Assembly: GCA_050110875.1 (NCBI GenBank)
Contig: CP188828.1
Span: forward strand, 930,001 to 994,000
Source: Methyloligella sp050110875
Lineage (GTDB): Bacteria; Pseudomonadota; Alphaproteobacteria; Rhizobiales; Methyloligellaceae
Length of the DNA: 64,000 bases
Direction of reading: 5' to 3'
Shown: positions 25,414 through 33,202 of the stretch, piece by piece
How positions within the stretch are numbered: position 1 is the first letter of the stretch
Layout: each line of letters begins with the position of its first letter
Notes under the pieces: generated by a model
What the model was told of the DNA's origin: nothing
Database searches by the model: none
The model's input: only the letters and a program-made list of their open reading frames with translations
Program-made: the position numbers and the translations under genes

Positions 25414-25591
25414 CCCTCTCCCCACAGGGGAGAGGGAGAGCGCTGCGGCCAACCGATAGTCTGAACCTCTGGCGTCATGGCCTGGCAACCGGGCTCCGCT
25501 TTGCAAACCCGGTCGTAAACCTGCCCCGGCCATCCACGTCTTGAAGCCATCGAGACGCCGTTTCGTGGATGCCCGTCATAAAGCCGGGCAT
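25414..25591. repeat. Palindromic intergenic repeats between ndh and polA
   Basis: CCCTCTCCCC-ACA-GGGGAGAGGG at 25414-25436 is a perfect 10-bp palindrome starting 8 bp after the ndh stop. A second palindrome, ATGCCCG-N9-CGGGCAT, is at 25569-25591 within text resembling the common rhizobial repeat with GTCATGCCCGGC. Similar elements recur at 31495, 31581, 38045, 39673, 58446 and 58867. Confidence 0.7.
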
Positions 25592-25666
25592 GACGGCAAA
25601 CTCCTGCTGTTGAGAGCCAAATCCCCCTGCTGACGGGCTGGGCGCGGCACCCTATATTCCCATCCC

Positions 25667-28630
25667 ATGACTTTCACCGACAATGACGCGCCGGACCAGA
25701 TCGACACCTCCTTCGCCAAGCCCGTGGCGAAGGGCGACCATGTCTATCTGGTCGACGGCTCCGGCTATATCTTCCGCGCCTATCATGCGCTTCCGCCGCT
25801 GACGCGCCCCTCCGACAGCCTGCCCATCGGGGCGGTGCACGGCTTCTGCGGCATGCTGTGGAAGCTGCTGCGCGATGCGGGCGAGCTGCAGCCGCCGACC
25901 CATCTGGCCGTGGTCTTCGACTATTCGGAGAAGACCTTCCGGAACGAGCTCTATCAGGACTACAAGGCCCACCGCCCGGACACGCCGGAAGATTTGATTC
26001 CGCAATTTCCGCTGATCCGCGAGGCGGTAAAGGCGTTCAATGTCGCCTGCATCGAGCAGAAGGGCTACGAGGCGGACGACATCATCGCCACCTATGCCTG
26101 CCAGGCCCACACGGCCGGCGCGGACGTCACCATCGTCTCGTCGGACAAGGATCTCATGCAGCTCGTGCGTCCGGGCATCCAGATGTACGACACCATGAAG
26201 AACAAGGTGATCGGCGAGCCGGAGGTCGAGGAAAAGTTCGGCGTGCCGCCCTCCAAGGTGATCGAGGTGCAGTCGCTGATCGGCGACACCACGGACAATG
26301 TGCCGGGCGTGCCCGGCATCGGCGTGAAGACGGCGGCGCTCTTGATCAACGAATACGGGGACCTGGAAACGCTCCTGCAGCGCGCCGACGAGATCAAGCA
26401 GAACAAGCGGCGGGAAAATCTCATCGAGTTCGCCGACCAGGCGCGGCTCTCCCACAAGCTGGTGACGCTCGATTGCGACATGCCCCTGGAGGTGCCGCTG
26501 GATCTCACGGCGGTCCGCACCCCCGACGCCGATACGCTCACGAGCTTCATGCGCAAGATGGAGTTCACCACGCTTTTGAAGCGGGTGGCGGAGGGTCTCG
26601 GCCACGAATTGCCCGAAGGCGCCGTGCCTTCCAAGCCGAAACGCGGCGGGGCGGCTTACGACCACCCGTTGCGCAAGAAGACGCAAGGCGACGGCGGCAT
26701 GGTGGCGCCGACCCGGGCGAACGGCGAGGCGGGCACGCCGGCACAACTGGCCATGAACCGGGCGGAAACGCTTTCCCAGATCCCGCTCGACCGCAGCCAA
26801 TACGAGACGGTGACCGATGCTGGCCGGCTTGAAGAGCTGCTGACGGCGGCACGGGATTGCGGCCATCTCGCCTTCGCCACGAAGCTCGACACCCAGATCG
26901 CCATGCAGGGCAACCTGACCGGCGTGGCGCTGTCGCTGGAGCCGGGCAAGGCGGCTTACGTGCCGCTGGCGCACAAGGCCGAGGACGGGCTGGAGCTTTC
27001 CGGTGCCGCGCCGGATCAGATCGACATCCGCACGGCCCTCGACCTGCTGAAGCCGGTCCTGGAGGACGACAGCGTTCTCAAGATCGTCTCGAATGCGAAG
27101 TACGACATGATCGCGCTCCGCCGTCACGGCATCGAGCTCACCGGCTTCGACGATCCCTGCCTGATGTCCTATGCGCTGGATGCGGGCCGCGGGAAGCATT
27201 TGCCTTTCGAGCTGGCCGGCTCCCTGCTCTCCCATACCTGCCTGACCCAGAAAGAGGTTTTGGGCACGGGCAAATCGGCGGTCACCTTCGACAAGGTCGC
27301 GATCCCGCAAGCCACCGAATATGCCGGCGAGGAGGCGGATATCGCGCTGCGCCTCTGGATGGTGCTGCGGCCGCGGCTGGCGGCGGAGCATGTCACCACG
27401 GTCTACGAGACGCTTGAAAGACCCATCGCGCCGGTTCTGGCGGAGATGGAGGCGGCCGGCGTGAAGGTCGATCGGGGCTTTCTCGGCTCGCTGTCGGGCA
27501 AGTTCGCCCAGGAGATCGCGCGGCTGGAGGAAGAGATCGAAGCCTCGGCGGGCGAAAAGTTCAATATCGGCTCGCCCAAGCAGCTCGGCGAGATCCTGTT
27601 CGACAAGATGAGCCTGCCCGGCGGCAAGAAGACCAAGACCGGCGCCTGGTCGACGGATGCCTCGATCCTGGAGGAGCTGGCGGCTTCCGGTCACGAGCTG
27701 CCCCAGAAGATCCTGGACTGGCGGCAGATCGCCAAGCTGAAGAGCACCTATACGGATGCGCTGCCCGGCTACATCAACGCGGAGACGGGGCGCGTCCACA
27801 CCTCCTACGCCCTGGCCGCGACGACCACGGGGCGGCTCTCAAGCCAAGATCCGAACTTGCAGAACATCCCGGTGCGCACCGAAGAGGGGCGCGCGATCCG
27901 CAAGGCCTTCATCGCCGAGCCGGGCAAGGTGCTGATCTCGGCGGATTACAGTCAGATCGAGCTGCGGGTGCTGGCCCATATGGCGGAGATCCCGGCATTG
28001 GTGCAGGCGTTCGCCGACGATCTCGACATCCACGCCATGACGGCGAGCGAGATGTTCGGCGTGCCCATCGCGGAGATGGACCCGGCGACACGGCGCAAGG
28101 CCAAGGCGATCAATTTCGGGATCATCTACGGCATCTCGGCCTTCGGGCTCGCCAACCAGCTGCGCATTCCAAGGGGCGAGGCGGCGGATTACATCAACAC
28201 TTATTTCGAGCGCTTCCCTGGCATCAAGGATTACATGGAGGAGATGAAGGCGGCGTGCCGGCGGACTGGCTATGTCACCACCATCTTCGGCCGGAAGGCG
28301 CACTATCCGGAGATCAACACCAAGAACCCGTCACTCCGCGGCAATTACGAGCGGGCGGCGATCAATGCCCCGATTCAGGGCTCGGCGGCGGATATCATCC
28401 GGCGCGCCATGATCAAAATGGCGGCGGCGCTGGAAGAGGCTGGCGTGCACGCCAAGATGCTGATGCAGGTGCATGACGAGCTGGTCTTCGAGGCGGACGA
28501 GTCGGAAGCGGAGAAGACCATGGAGATCGCCAAGCAGGTGATGTCCCGCGCCGCAGAACCGCTGGTCCAGCTCAAAGTGCCGCTGAAGGTGGATGCCCGC
28601 GCCGGCGCTAACTGGGAGGCGGCGCATTAA
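25667..28630 (+). CDS. polA: DNA polymerase I
   Basis: 987 aa, full-length family A polymerase for Okazaki fragment processing and repair. The N-terminal 5' nuclease domain (residues about 25-310) keeps its acidic motifs (YLVDGSGYIFRAYHAL, SSDKDLMQLV, GDTTDNVPGVPGIG). The polymerase domain is intact: motif A ISADYSQIELRVLAH, motif B RRKAKAINFGIIYG and motif C MQVHDELVFE. In the middle 3'-5' exonuclease domain, motif I, normally D-x-E, reads AFATK (Ala404 and Lys406), and the acidic residue of motif III reads EYAGEE (Glu556 in place of Asp); motif II KYD (Asp480) remains. Proofreading is therefore probably lost or crippled. Its last codon overlaps a convergent lipoprotein gene by 4 bp. Confidence 0.96.
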   Translation: MTFTDNDAPDQIDTSFAKPVAKGDHVYLVDGSGYIFRAYHALPPLTRPSDSLPIGAVHGFCGMLWKLLRDAGELQPPTHLAVVFDYSEKTFRNELYQDYKAHRPDTPEDLIPQFPLIREAVKAFNVACIEQKGYEADDIIATYACQAHTAGADVTIVSSDKDLMQLVRPGIQMYDTMKNKVIGEPEVEEKFGVPPSKVIEVQSLIGDTTDNVPGVPGIGVKTAALLINEYGDLETLLQRADEIKQNKRRENLIEFADQARLSHKLVTLDCDMPLEVPLDLTAVRTPDADTLTSFMRKMEFTTLLKRVAEGLGHELPEGAVPSKPKRGGAAYDHPLRKKTQGDGGMVAPTRANGEAGTPAQLAMNRAETLSQIPLDRSQYETVTDAGRLEELLTAARDCGHLAFATKLDTQIAMQGNLTGVALSLEPGKAAYVPLAHKAEDGLELSGAAPDQIDIRTALDLLKPVLEDDSVLKIVSNAKYDMIALRRHGIELTGFDDPCLMSYALDAGRGKHLPFELAGSLLSHTCLTQKEVLGTGKSAVTFDKVAIPQATEYAGEEADIALRLWMVLRPRLAAEHVTTVYETLERPIAPVLAEMEAAGVKVDRGFLGSLSGKFAQEIARLEEEIEASAGEKFNIGSPKQLGEILFDKMSLPGGKKTKTGAWSTDASILEELAASGHELPQKILDWRQIAKLKSTYTDALPGYINAETGRVHTSYALAATTTGRLSSQDPNLQNIPVRTEEGRAIRKAFIAEPGKVLISADYSQIELRVLAHMAEIPALVQAFADDLDIHAMTASEMFGVPIAEMDPATRRKAKAINFGIIYGISAFGLANQLRIPRGEAADYINTYFERFPGIKDYMEEMKAACRRTGYVTTIFGRKAHYPEINTKNPSLRGNYERAAINAPIQGSAADIIRRAMIKMAAALEEAGVHAKMLMQVHDELVFEADESEAEKTMEIAKQVMSRAAEPLVQLKVPLKVDARAGANWEAAH

Positions 28631-29010
28631 TCCGTAATCGGCATGCTTTCCGCCGCGCAGATCTCCAGAAGGATGTGTTCCCGGTTCGGTGTGGCGAGGT
28701 TTATGTCGGGCTTCCCGCTTGTGGGTCGCATCATGGCGAAGGCGCGCCAACCCGGGCCGGAACGAACCATGCCGCAGCTCTGGATGCCGCCATGGGCAGT
28801 GAGCGAGAGCACCTTGCCGAGTTCCGGCTGCCGGCCGCCCAGAACCGGCCTCAAGGTTGCAGCGATGTGCGCGCGTTCCTCGGCATCGGGCGTGTAGACC
28901 TGGCCGGGCGGATGGGTGATTCGGGGTGGATGATATGGCGCCGCGGGCTCATCCGGGGTGGCGCAGGCGGAGAGCGTCCCGCAAAGCATAAAAATGACCA
29001 GCAATCGCAT
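28627..29010 (-). CDS. Small lipoprotein with SCGMVR motif (copy 1)
   Basis: 127 aa. Signal peptide with lipobox LSAC (Cys16), so the protein is lipid-anchored, probably periplasmic. A proline-rich linker precedes a domain with PELGKVLSLTAHGG-x2-SCGMVRSG and a C-terminal LEICAAESM. No family is recognised. It shares this pattern with the next gene upstream (29084-29497), of which it is clearly a paralogue: spacing, the paired cysteines and the N-x-x-x-P-x-x-E segment before the last cysteine all correspond. AGGGGA precedes the ATG. The gene tail overlaps the polA stop by 4 bp. Confidence 0.75.
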   Translation of the reverse strand: MRLLVIFMLCGTLSACATPDEPAAPYHPPRITHPPGQVYTPDAEERAHIAATLRPVLGGRQPELGKVLSLTAHGGIQSCGMVRSGPGWRAFAMMRPTSGKPDINLATPNREHILLEICAAESMPITD

Positions 29011-29083
29011 GGGCCAACAGTCCCCTTCCCCTCCCGAAAGGATAGCGGTGTGGGACTGAAGAGATGATTACCGGTGTGGCTCC

Positions 29084-29497
29084 CTAATCCTCCAGGCCGA
29101 GCCCGCGCGAACGGCAGCGGGCCATCAGAGCCTCTTCCTGGCCCGGCTTGCTGATGTTCATGCGGGAGTTGCCGTCCGCCACCACGGTGAACTCGAAAAT
29201 CCGCCACGGGGCCGCGCCGCCAGCGGCGGCGGCGGTCCGCACCATGCCGCAGGAATAGCTCCCGCCGCCGGGCACCAGTGCGAAGAGCGCCTTGCCGATC
29301 TCAGGCTGCATGTCCTTCGGCAGCTTCTTCTTCAGATTGTGCATGAGGATCGCCCGTTCCCGCTCCGTGGCGGGATGGGCCGACAGGCGCGGCTGCGGCG
29401 GTTCGGGCGGCGGCGTTTCAACCGTCGTGGTGCAGCCGCCGAGCAGCAAGCTCAACACCACGCATCCGGCGCCAACTATCCGATGACGTTTCCCCAA
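29084..29497 (-). CDS. Small lipoprotein with SCGMVR motif (copy 2)
   Basis: 137 aa from a TTG at 29497; the start is uncertain because the ribosome site is weak. The lipobox LLGGC marks a lipid-anchored envelope protein. A threonine/proline-rich linker leads to ERERAILMHNLKKKLPKDMQPEIGKALFALVPGGGSYSCGMVR, a hydrophobic WRIFEFTVVADG strand and a terminal MARCRSRG. The two cysteines in the domain could form a disulfide. It is paralogous to the 127-aa lipoprotein 73 bp downstream on the same strand, so the pair probably arose by tandem duplication. Function unknown. Confidence 0.72.
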   Translation of the reverse strand: MGKRHRIVGAGCVVLSLLLGGCTTTVETPPPEPPQPRLSAHPATERERAILMHNLKKKLPKDMQPEIGKALFALVPGGGSYSCGMVRTAAAAGGAAPWRIFEFTVVADGNSRMNISKPGQEEALMARCRSRGLGLED

Positions 29498-29598
29498 AAC
29501 GCCGCTGACTTTAGCGCGGTTTCGCGTGAGGGCAATGGGGCGGCTCGTTCTGCCTTCATCCGATATGACAAAGAGTGTGGATAGACCTTCCGGACCTG

Positions 29599-29639
29599 CA
29601 TCCTTCGAGATGCAAGCGTCGCTCGCCCTCAGGATGAGG
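29599..29639. repeat. Rhizobial-type interspersed repeat (CATCCTTCGAGA...CTCAGGATG)
   Basis: The 41-bp element begins CATCCTTCGAGATGC and ends CCTCAGGATGAGG, with CATCCT pairing AGGATG. This consensus is familiar from intergenic repeats in many Rhizobiales. A partial copy (TCATCCTGAGGCGCTCGCG) occurs at 37971. Confidence 0.65.
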
Positions 29640-29697
29640 CGTAAGGCTGCGGCTCGCTACGTCCTCGGCTTAGGGTTGGGCTGGTCTCAGCGGTTCT

Positions 29698-29741
29698 CCT
29701 CATGGTGAGGGCTCACGCAGTGAGCGTCTCGAACCATGAGG
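29698..29741. repeat. Rhizobial-type interspersed repeat (CCTCATGGT...ACCATGAGG)
   Basis: CCTCATGGT at one end is the exact reverse complement of ACCATGAGG at the other, around a 26-nt centre with an internal GCTCACGCAGTGAGC palindrome. This is the companion element of the repeat at 29599 and lies directly against the end of the frameshifted AsnC-like gene. Confidence 0.65.
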
Positions 29742-29747
29742 CTACCC

Positions 29748-30001
29748 CTACCCGTCCCGCGGCCGCACCGCGGCGACGAGGTTGGTCTGAACCACGCCCT
29801 CGACCTTGGAGATGTGGCGGAAGACGGCCTTTTCCGCGCGTCGGAGGTCTCGCAATCGAGCTGGGCCACCAACTTCTCATCCGACAGCTTCACCACATTG
29901 GCGAACCGGCATTCCTCCATCTTGAGCGCGTTCAGCTCGTCCATGGCGGTCGCCGGATTGGCGGCGCCCAAAAGCTCGATGAAGAGATAAACGTTGATCA
30001 T
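29748..30001 (-). pseudogene. Lrp/AsnC ligand-binding-domain-like small protein, frameshifted
   Basis: From an ATG at 30001 with GGGAGGA upstream, the minus strand encodes MINVYLFIELLGAANPATAM..., through ...LVAQLDCETSDA, and then loses sense. One base change of frame at about 29835-29842 restores a coherent continuation, AEKAVFRHISKVEGVVQT-x3-AAVRPRDG, ending at TAG (29748). With one base inserted the product is about 84 aa, an alpha/beta fold like the stand-alone Lrp/AsnC effector domain (no helix-turn-helix). Either the gene is inactivated by a single-base deletion or the sequence has an error in the CGCGCG run there. It is not translatable as written past residue 55. Confidence 0.65.
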
Positions 30002-30220
30002 GCTTCCTCCCTGCGCTGCCGAGCGGCGGCGCGTTTTCGAACGCGGAAGGAACGTCCGGCTCACCTCAGGGGTTCAGAGGGCTTCACCCCGTAGGGCGTA
30101 AGACGATTAGGCGATTCGCGCCCTGGCCAGAGAGGCGCGCATTGCCTAGGCTCCGCTGCTACGGAACAGGTGCGAAAGCTTGGGCGTCTCTTTCCTTTAG
30201 CCCCTTTTAGGAGTGACACA

Positions 30221-30712
30221 ATGCGTTTTGGATTTTTGGCGCTGTTCGCTGCAGCGTTTTTCGTCGTGCTGCCGGCGCAGGCCGAGGACGGCAAGATCAC
30301 CGTTCAGGAGAGCGAGGTCTATGACGAGTACATCGCCGACGGCGAGGGCAAGCCGCTCTATCTCTTCGTGCCCGACACCCAGGGGACCGGAGAGACGGAC
30401 GCCAAAGCCACCTGCTATGACGATTGCGCCAAGGCTTGGCCGCCTTTCACGGGCGACAGCGCGACCGCCGGCGAAGGCGCCGACAGCGAACTGATCGGCA
30501 CCGTGGAACGCAAGGACGGCAGCAGCCAGATCACCTATAACGGCTGGCCGCTCTATTATTTCGTCAAGGACAAGACCGGCGAAGAGCCCAAGGGCTGGGA
30601 TATCCATGCCTTCGGCGGCGAGTGGTATCTGGTGACCGCCGATGGCGGCAAAGTGCACGAGCACGAACACGACGAAGAGCACGAGGAGCACCACGAGCAC
30701 CACGATCATTAG
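30221..30712 (+). CDS. Secreted PF03640-type repeat protein with His/Glu-rich tail
   Basis: 163 aa. A signal peptide ends at AQA (residues 18-20). The mature part contains two copies of the COG4315/PF03640 type repeat: GKPLYLFVPD-x-Q followed by TCYDDCAKAWPPF, and NGWPLYYFVKD followed by GWDIHAFGGEWYLV. The CYDDC pair may form a disulfide or bind metal. The protein ends in an 18-residue tail built only of His, Glu and Asp, likely to bind divalent metal in the periplasm. The family's function is unknown. TTTAGGAG lies seven bases before the ATG at 30221. Stands alone between repeats and a convergent GATase gene. Confidence 0.83.
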   Translation: MRFGFLALFAAAFFVVLPAQAEDGKITVQESEVYDEYIADGEGKPLYLFVPDTQGTGETDAKATCYDDCAKAWPPFTGDSATAGEGADSELIGTVERKDGSSQITYNGWPLYYFVKDKTGEEPKGWDIHAFGGEWYLVTADGGKVHEHEHDEEHEEHHEHHDH

Positions 30713-30730
30713 TGGCGCTTTTCCGTTCCG

Positions 30731-31426
30731 CTAGTCGAGCTGATCCAGCCAGGCGTTGAGCAGGGCCTTACCGGTCCGTTCCATGCCTGGCCCGTGCGTC
30801 CGCGCCTGATCGCGCAAGCTCTGGGGCCGGATGCCCGCCCCGCGCAGCGCTTGGCTGGTGGCGATCAGCCAGCGCTCCAGATTGTTTACCTGAAGCTCTG
30901 GATGAAACTGAACCCCTAGGATCCGCCTCCCCTTGGAGAAGGCCTGGTTCGGCGTGAGCTCGGTCGAGGCGAGGCGCGTGGTGCCTTCCGGCAGGTCGAA
31001 GACGTCCTTGTGCCAATGGAGCACCTGGCCGCCATTGGCGCCGAGCACCGCGAGGGCCGATTCCTTGCCTTCCTCGGTAAGCGCGATGGGGGCCCAACCG
31101 ATCTCGCACTCGCGGTTGGCGTAGACCTTGGCGCCCAGGCCCAAGCTCATGAGCTGTGCGCCGAGGCAGATGCCGAAGGTGGGGACGCCGCGGTCCATGG
31201 CACGCTTGATGACGGCGATCTCGCGCTTGAGAAACGGGAACTCGTCATGCTGATAGGCGGAGATCGATCCGCCGAGAATGAGCAAGAGATCGGCATTGGC
31301 GGCCGGCCCCAGATCGTCGATGCCGGCGTCGAGATATTGCAGCTCGATCTGGCGCGCCTGCAACACCGCTTCGAGGCTTCCGAGGCCTTCGAAGAGAACA
31401 TGACGAATCGCGATGGCTTTTTGCAT
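30731..31426 (-). CDS. Class I glutamine amidotransferase (GMP-synthase-like)
   Basis: 231 aa stand-alone GATase. Triad: Cys87 in GICLGAQ, His175 and Glu177 in GVQFHPE. Upstream RPIL-type strand is LLLILGGSISAYQHDEFPFL, and the HWHKDVFDLPEG segment matches the COG0518 group. It would hydrolyse glutamine or a gamma-glutamyl amide; its synthase partner is not evident. The same family occurs at 114-815 with the same overall layout. It is upstream of a gamma-glutamyltransferase gene on the same strand, separated by a repeat-filled 210-bp spacer, so a shared gamma-glutamyl theme is possible but unproven. Confidence 0.88.
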   Translation of the reverse strand: MQKAIAIRHVLFEGLGSLEAVLQARQIELQYLDAGIDDLGPAANADLLLILGGSISAYQHDEFPFLKREIAVIKRAMDRGVPTFGICLGAQLMSLGLGAKVYANRECEIGWAPIALTEEGKESALAVLGANGGQVLHWHKDVFDLPEGTTRLASTELTPNQAFSKGRRILGVQFHPELQVNNLERWLIATSQALRGAGIRPQSLRDQARTHGPGMERTGKALLNAWLDQLD

Positions 31427-31494
31427 GGCGGCCAGTCTTACGGGGAAGCGCGCCGCGTTTCCAGCGGCGGCTTAGTTGGCGGCTGAGTGAGATC

Positions 31495-31599
31495 ACCTCT
31501 CCCCGCCGAGGAGAGGTCGGATGCGCAGCATCCGGGTGAGGAGGACAAAGAATCGATAGGTGAGCACCCCCTCACCCCAACCCTCTCCCCCGGAGAGGG
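31495..31599. repeat. Cluster of CT-rich palindromic repeats
   Basis: ACCTCTCC-N7-GGAGAGGT at 31495-31517 is followed by CGGATGC-GCA-GCATCCG (31518-31534) and GGTGAGGA, the layout of a common rhizobial intergenic element. A second palindrome CCCTCTCC-CCC-GGAGAGGG is at 31581-31599, preceded by CCCCTCACCCCAA. Neither encodes protein. Confidence 0.7.
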
Positions 31600-31635
31600 G
31601 GTAGGCTGCGGCGCAGCGTAGCCGTGGAGACCACC

Positions 31636-33135
31636 TCAAACGAGCGTGCTGTCGCCGCCGCGGCGGGGATCGCCGATGCCTTCCAGCCGGCCGTCCGGAT
31701 GGCGGCGGGCGGCATGCACCCCGCCGAAGAAGAGATTGCGCTCCGGCCAGGCATGGGACTCGGCGGCCTCTTGCAAGGCCGCCGCCATGTCGAGGCCGGG
31801 CTCGTAGCTCAGCATGCCGGACTTCTCCACATGCATGCGTGGGGCGCAGACCGCCGCCTCAAGATCCATGCCGCGATCAACGAGATTCAGGGCGACCTGC
31901 AGGATCGCCGTGCGGATGCGGTTGGAGCCGCCGGTGCCGAGGGCGGTGACCGTTCCGTCCGGCTCGCGGATGACGGTCGGCGCCATCATGGAGGAGAGGC
32001 GCACGCCTTCGCGCCACCGGCCGAGCCCATCGGGCGAAAGATCCTCCTCGCCCAGCATATTGTTCAACATGAAGCCGAAATCGCCGACCATGTGGCCGTT
32101 GCCTTCGCCGTTGGACAGGCTGACCGCGGCGGCGTTGCCGGCTTCGTCTATGACGCTGATATGGGTGGTGCCGCGATAGGCGGGCGGATGGACGGCGAGC
32201 TTGGCGAATTCCTCCGCCAGATCGCCGTCACGAAGCTTCCGGGCGAGGCTGTCGCCATGTCTGCGGCGCGCGTCGTTGGTCGCGGCAAGGGCACGATAGA
32301 GATGGAGCACGTCCGGCGGCGCATCGCCGAGGGCTTCCAGCACGCCGAGACCGTAGGCGATCAGAGCGCCGCTGGCGGCCGGAGGCGGATTCAGGGCCAG
32401 CTCCGCGCCCTTGTAATTCCAGAATAGCGGCGCCCGCTTGGCCACCCGATAACCCGCCAGATCGTCCGCCGTCAGATGCCCGCCTTCCCGCTCGGACTGT
32501 TCGCAGATCGCCTGGCCGACGGCGCCATTGGTGAAGAGCGCCTCGCCGTCTTCCGCCAGGCCTTCCAGAGTCTCGGCCATGGCCGGATTCTTGAGTCGGT
32601 CGCCTTCGGCGAGAAGCCGGCCTTCGGGCGCGAAGACGGCGCGGACGCCGGCGCTTGCGGTCAGGATCGGCGCCACGACGCTGAACAGATAGGCCTGAAA
32701 ACGGGTGAGTTGCACGCCCTCCCGCGCCGCGGCAATGGCCGGGGCGAAAAGTCGCGCCATGGGCAAGCCCGCAAGCGCCTCGTGGATGGCGAAAAGGCCC
32801 GGGACTTGTCCGGGCGTGGCGCTGGTGCCGAGGCCGATATGGAATTCCTGGGTGGCGGGCCCGAAGTCGGCGAGGATCGCCGCGACGGCGGTCTCGTTTT
32901 CAGGCCTTCGGCGCTGCGGCGTCTCGACGAAGAAATCGTAGAGCGCCGTCGTGCCGTCCGCCTGACGTGCCATGAGGAAACCGCCGCCGCCGAGAGAAGC
33001 GAGCACCGGCTCGGCGACCGCCGCCATGGCGATGCCTGCGATGGCCGCGTCGAAGGCGTTGCCGCCCTCGCCCAAGATATCGGCGGCCGCCTTGGCGGTG
33101 AGCCAATGGCCGGCCGCAACAACACCACGGCTCAT
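31636..33135 (-). CDS. Gamma-glutamyltransferase (GGT) family Ntn-hydrolase
   Basis: 499 aa. The proenzyme self-cleaves at the TTH motif (Thr323 in RGTTHISVID), making large and small subunits; the small-subunit oxyanion region DFGFMLNNML is present. The N-terminal GGNAFDAAIAGIAMAAVAEPV and GGGGFLMAR loops are standard. It would cleave gamma-glutamyl bonds in glutathione or similar amides, releasing glutamate or transferring it. Two differences from E. coli Ggt are evident: no signal peptide, so it is probably cytoplasmic, and the DFRE arginine that binds the glutamyl carboxylate is replaced (YDFFVETP). The open frame upstream of the ATG at 33135 is not GGT-like. Confidence 0.9.
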   Translation of the reverse strand: MSRGVVAAGHWLTAKAAADILGEGGNAFDAAIAGIAMAAVAEPVLASLGGGGFLMARQADGTTALYDFFVETPQRRRPENETAVAAILADFGPATQEFHIGLGTSATPGQVPGLFAIHEALAGLPMARLFAPAIAAAREGVQLTRFQAYLFSVVAPILTASAGVRAVFAPEGRLLAEGDRLKNPAMAETLEGLAEDGEALFTNGAVGQAICEQSEREGGHLTADDLAGYRVAKRAPLFWNYKGAELALNPPPAASGALIAYGLGVLEALGDAPPDVLHLYRALAATNDARRRHGDSLARKLRDGDLAEEFAKLAVHPPAYRGTTHISVIDEAGNAAAVSLSNGEGNGHMVGDFGFMLNNMLGEEDLSPDGLGRWREGVRLSSMMAPTVIREPDGTVTALGTGGSNRIRTAILQVALNLVDRGMDLEAAVCAPRMHVEKSGMLSYEPGLDMAAALQEAAESHAWPERNLFFGGVHAARRHPDGRLEGIGDPRRGGDSTLV

Positions 33136-33202
33136 GAATTGTCGGAAACCCGGCCGGTCATGCCGCCTTTTCTCATGCCGCCTTGCTTCATGCCGAGCTC
33201 TT

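Noticed and set aside
25652..27799. Long open frame antisense to polA (715 codons, minus strand)
   Set aside because: It lies wholly opposite a gene with unmistakable family motifs, its translation is Arg/His/Leu/Gly-rich with no domain, and no ribosome site precedes it. Typical of GC-rich DNA.
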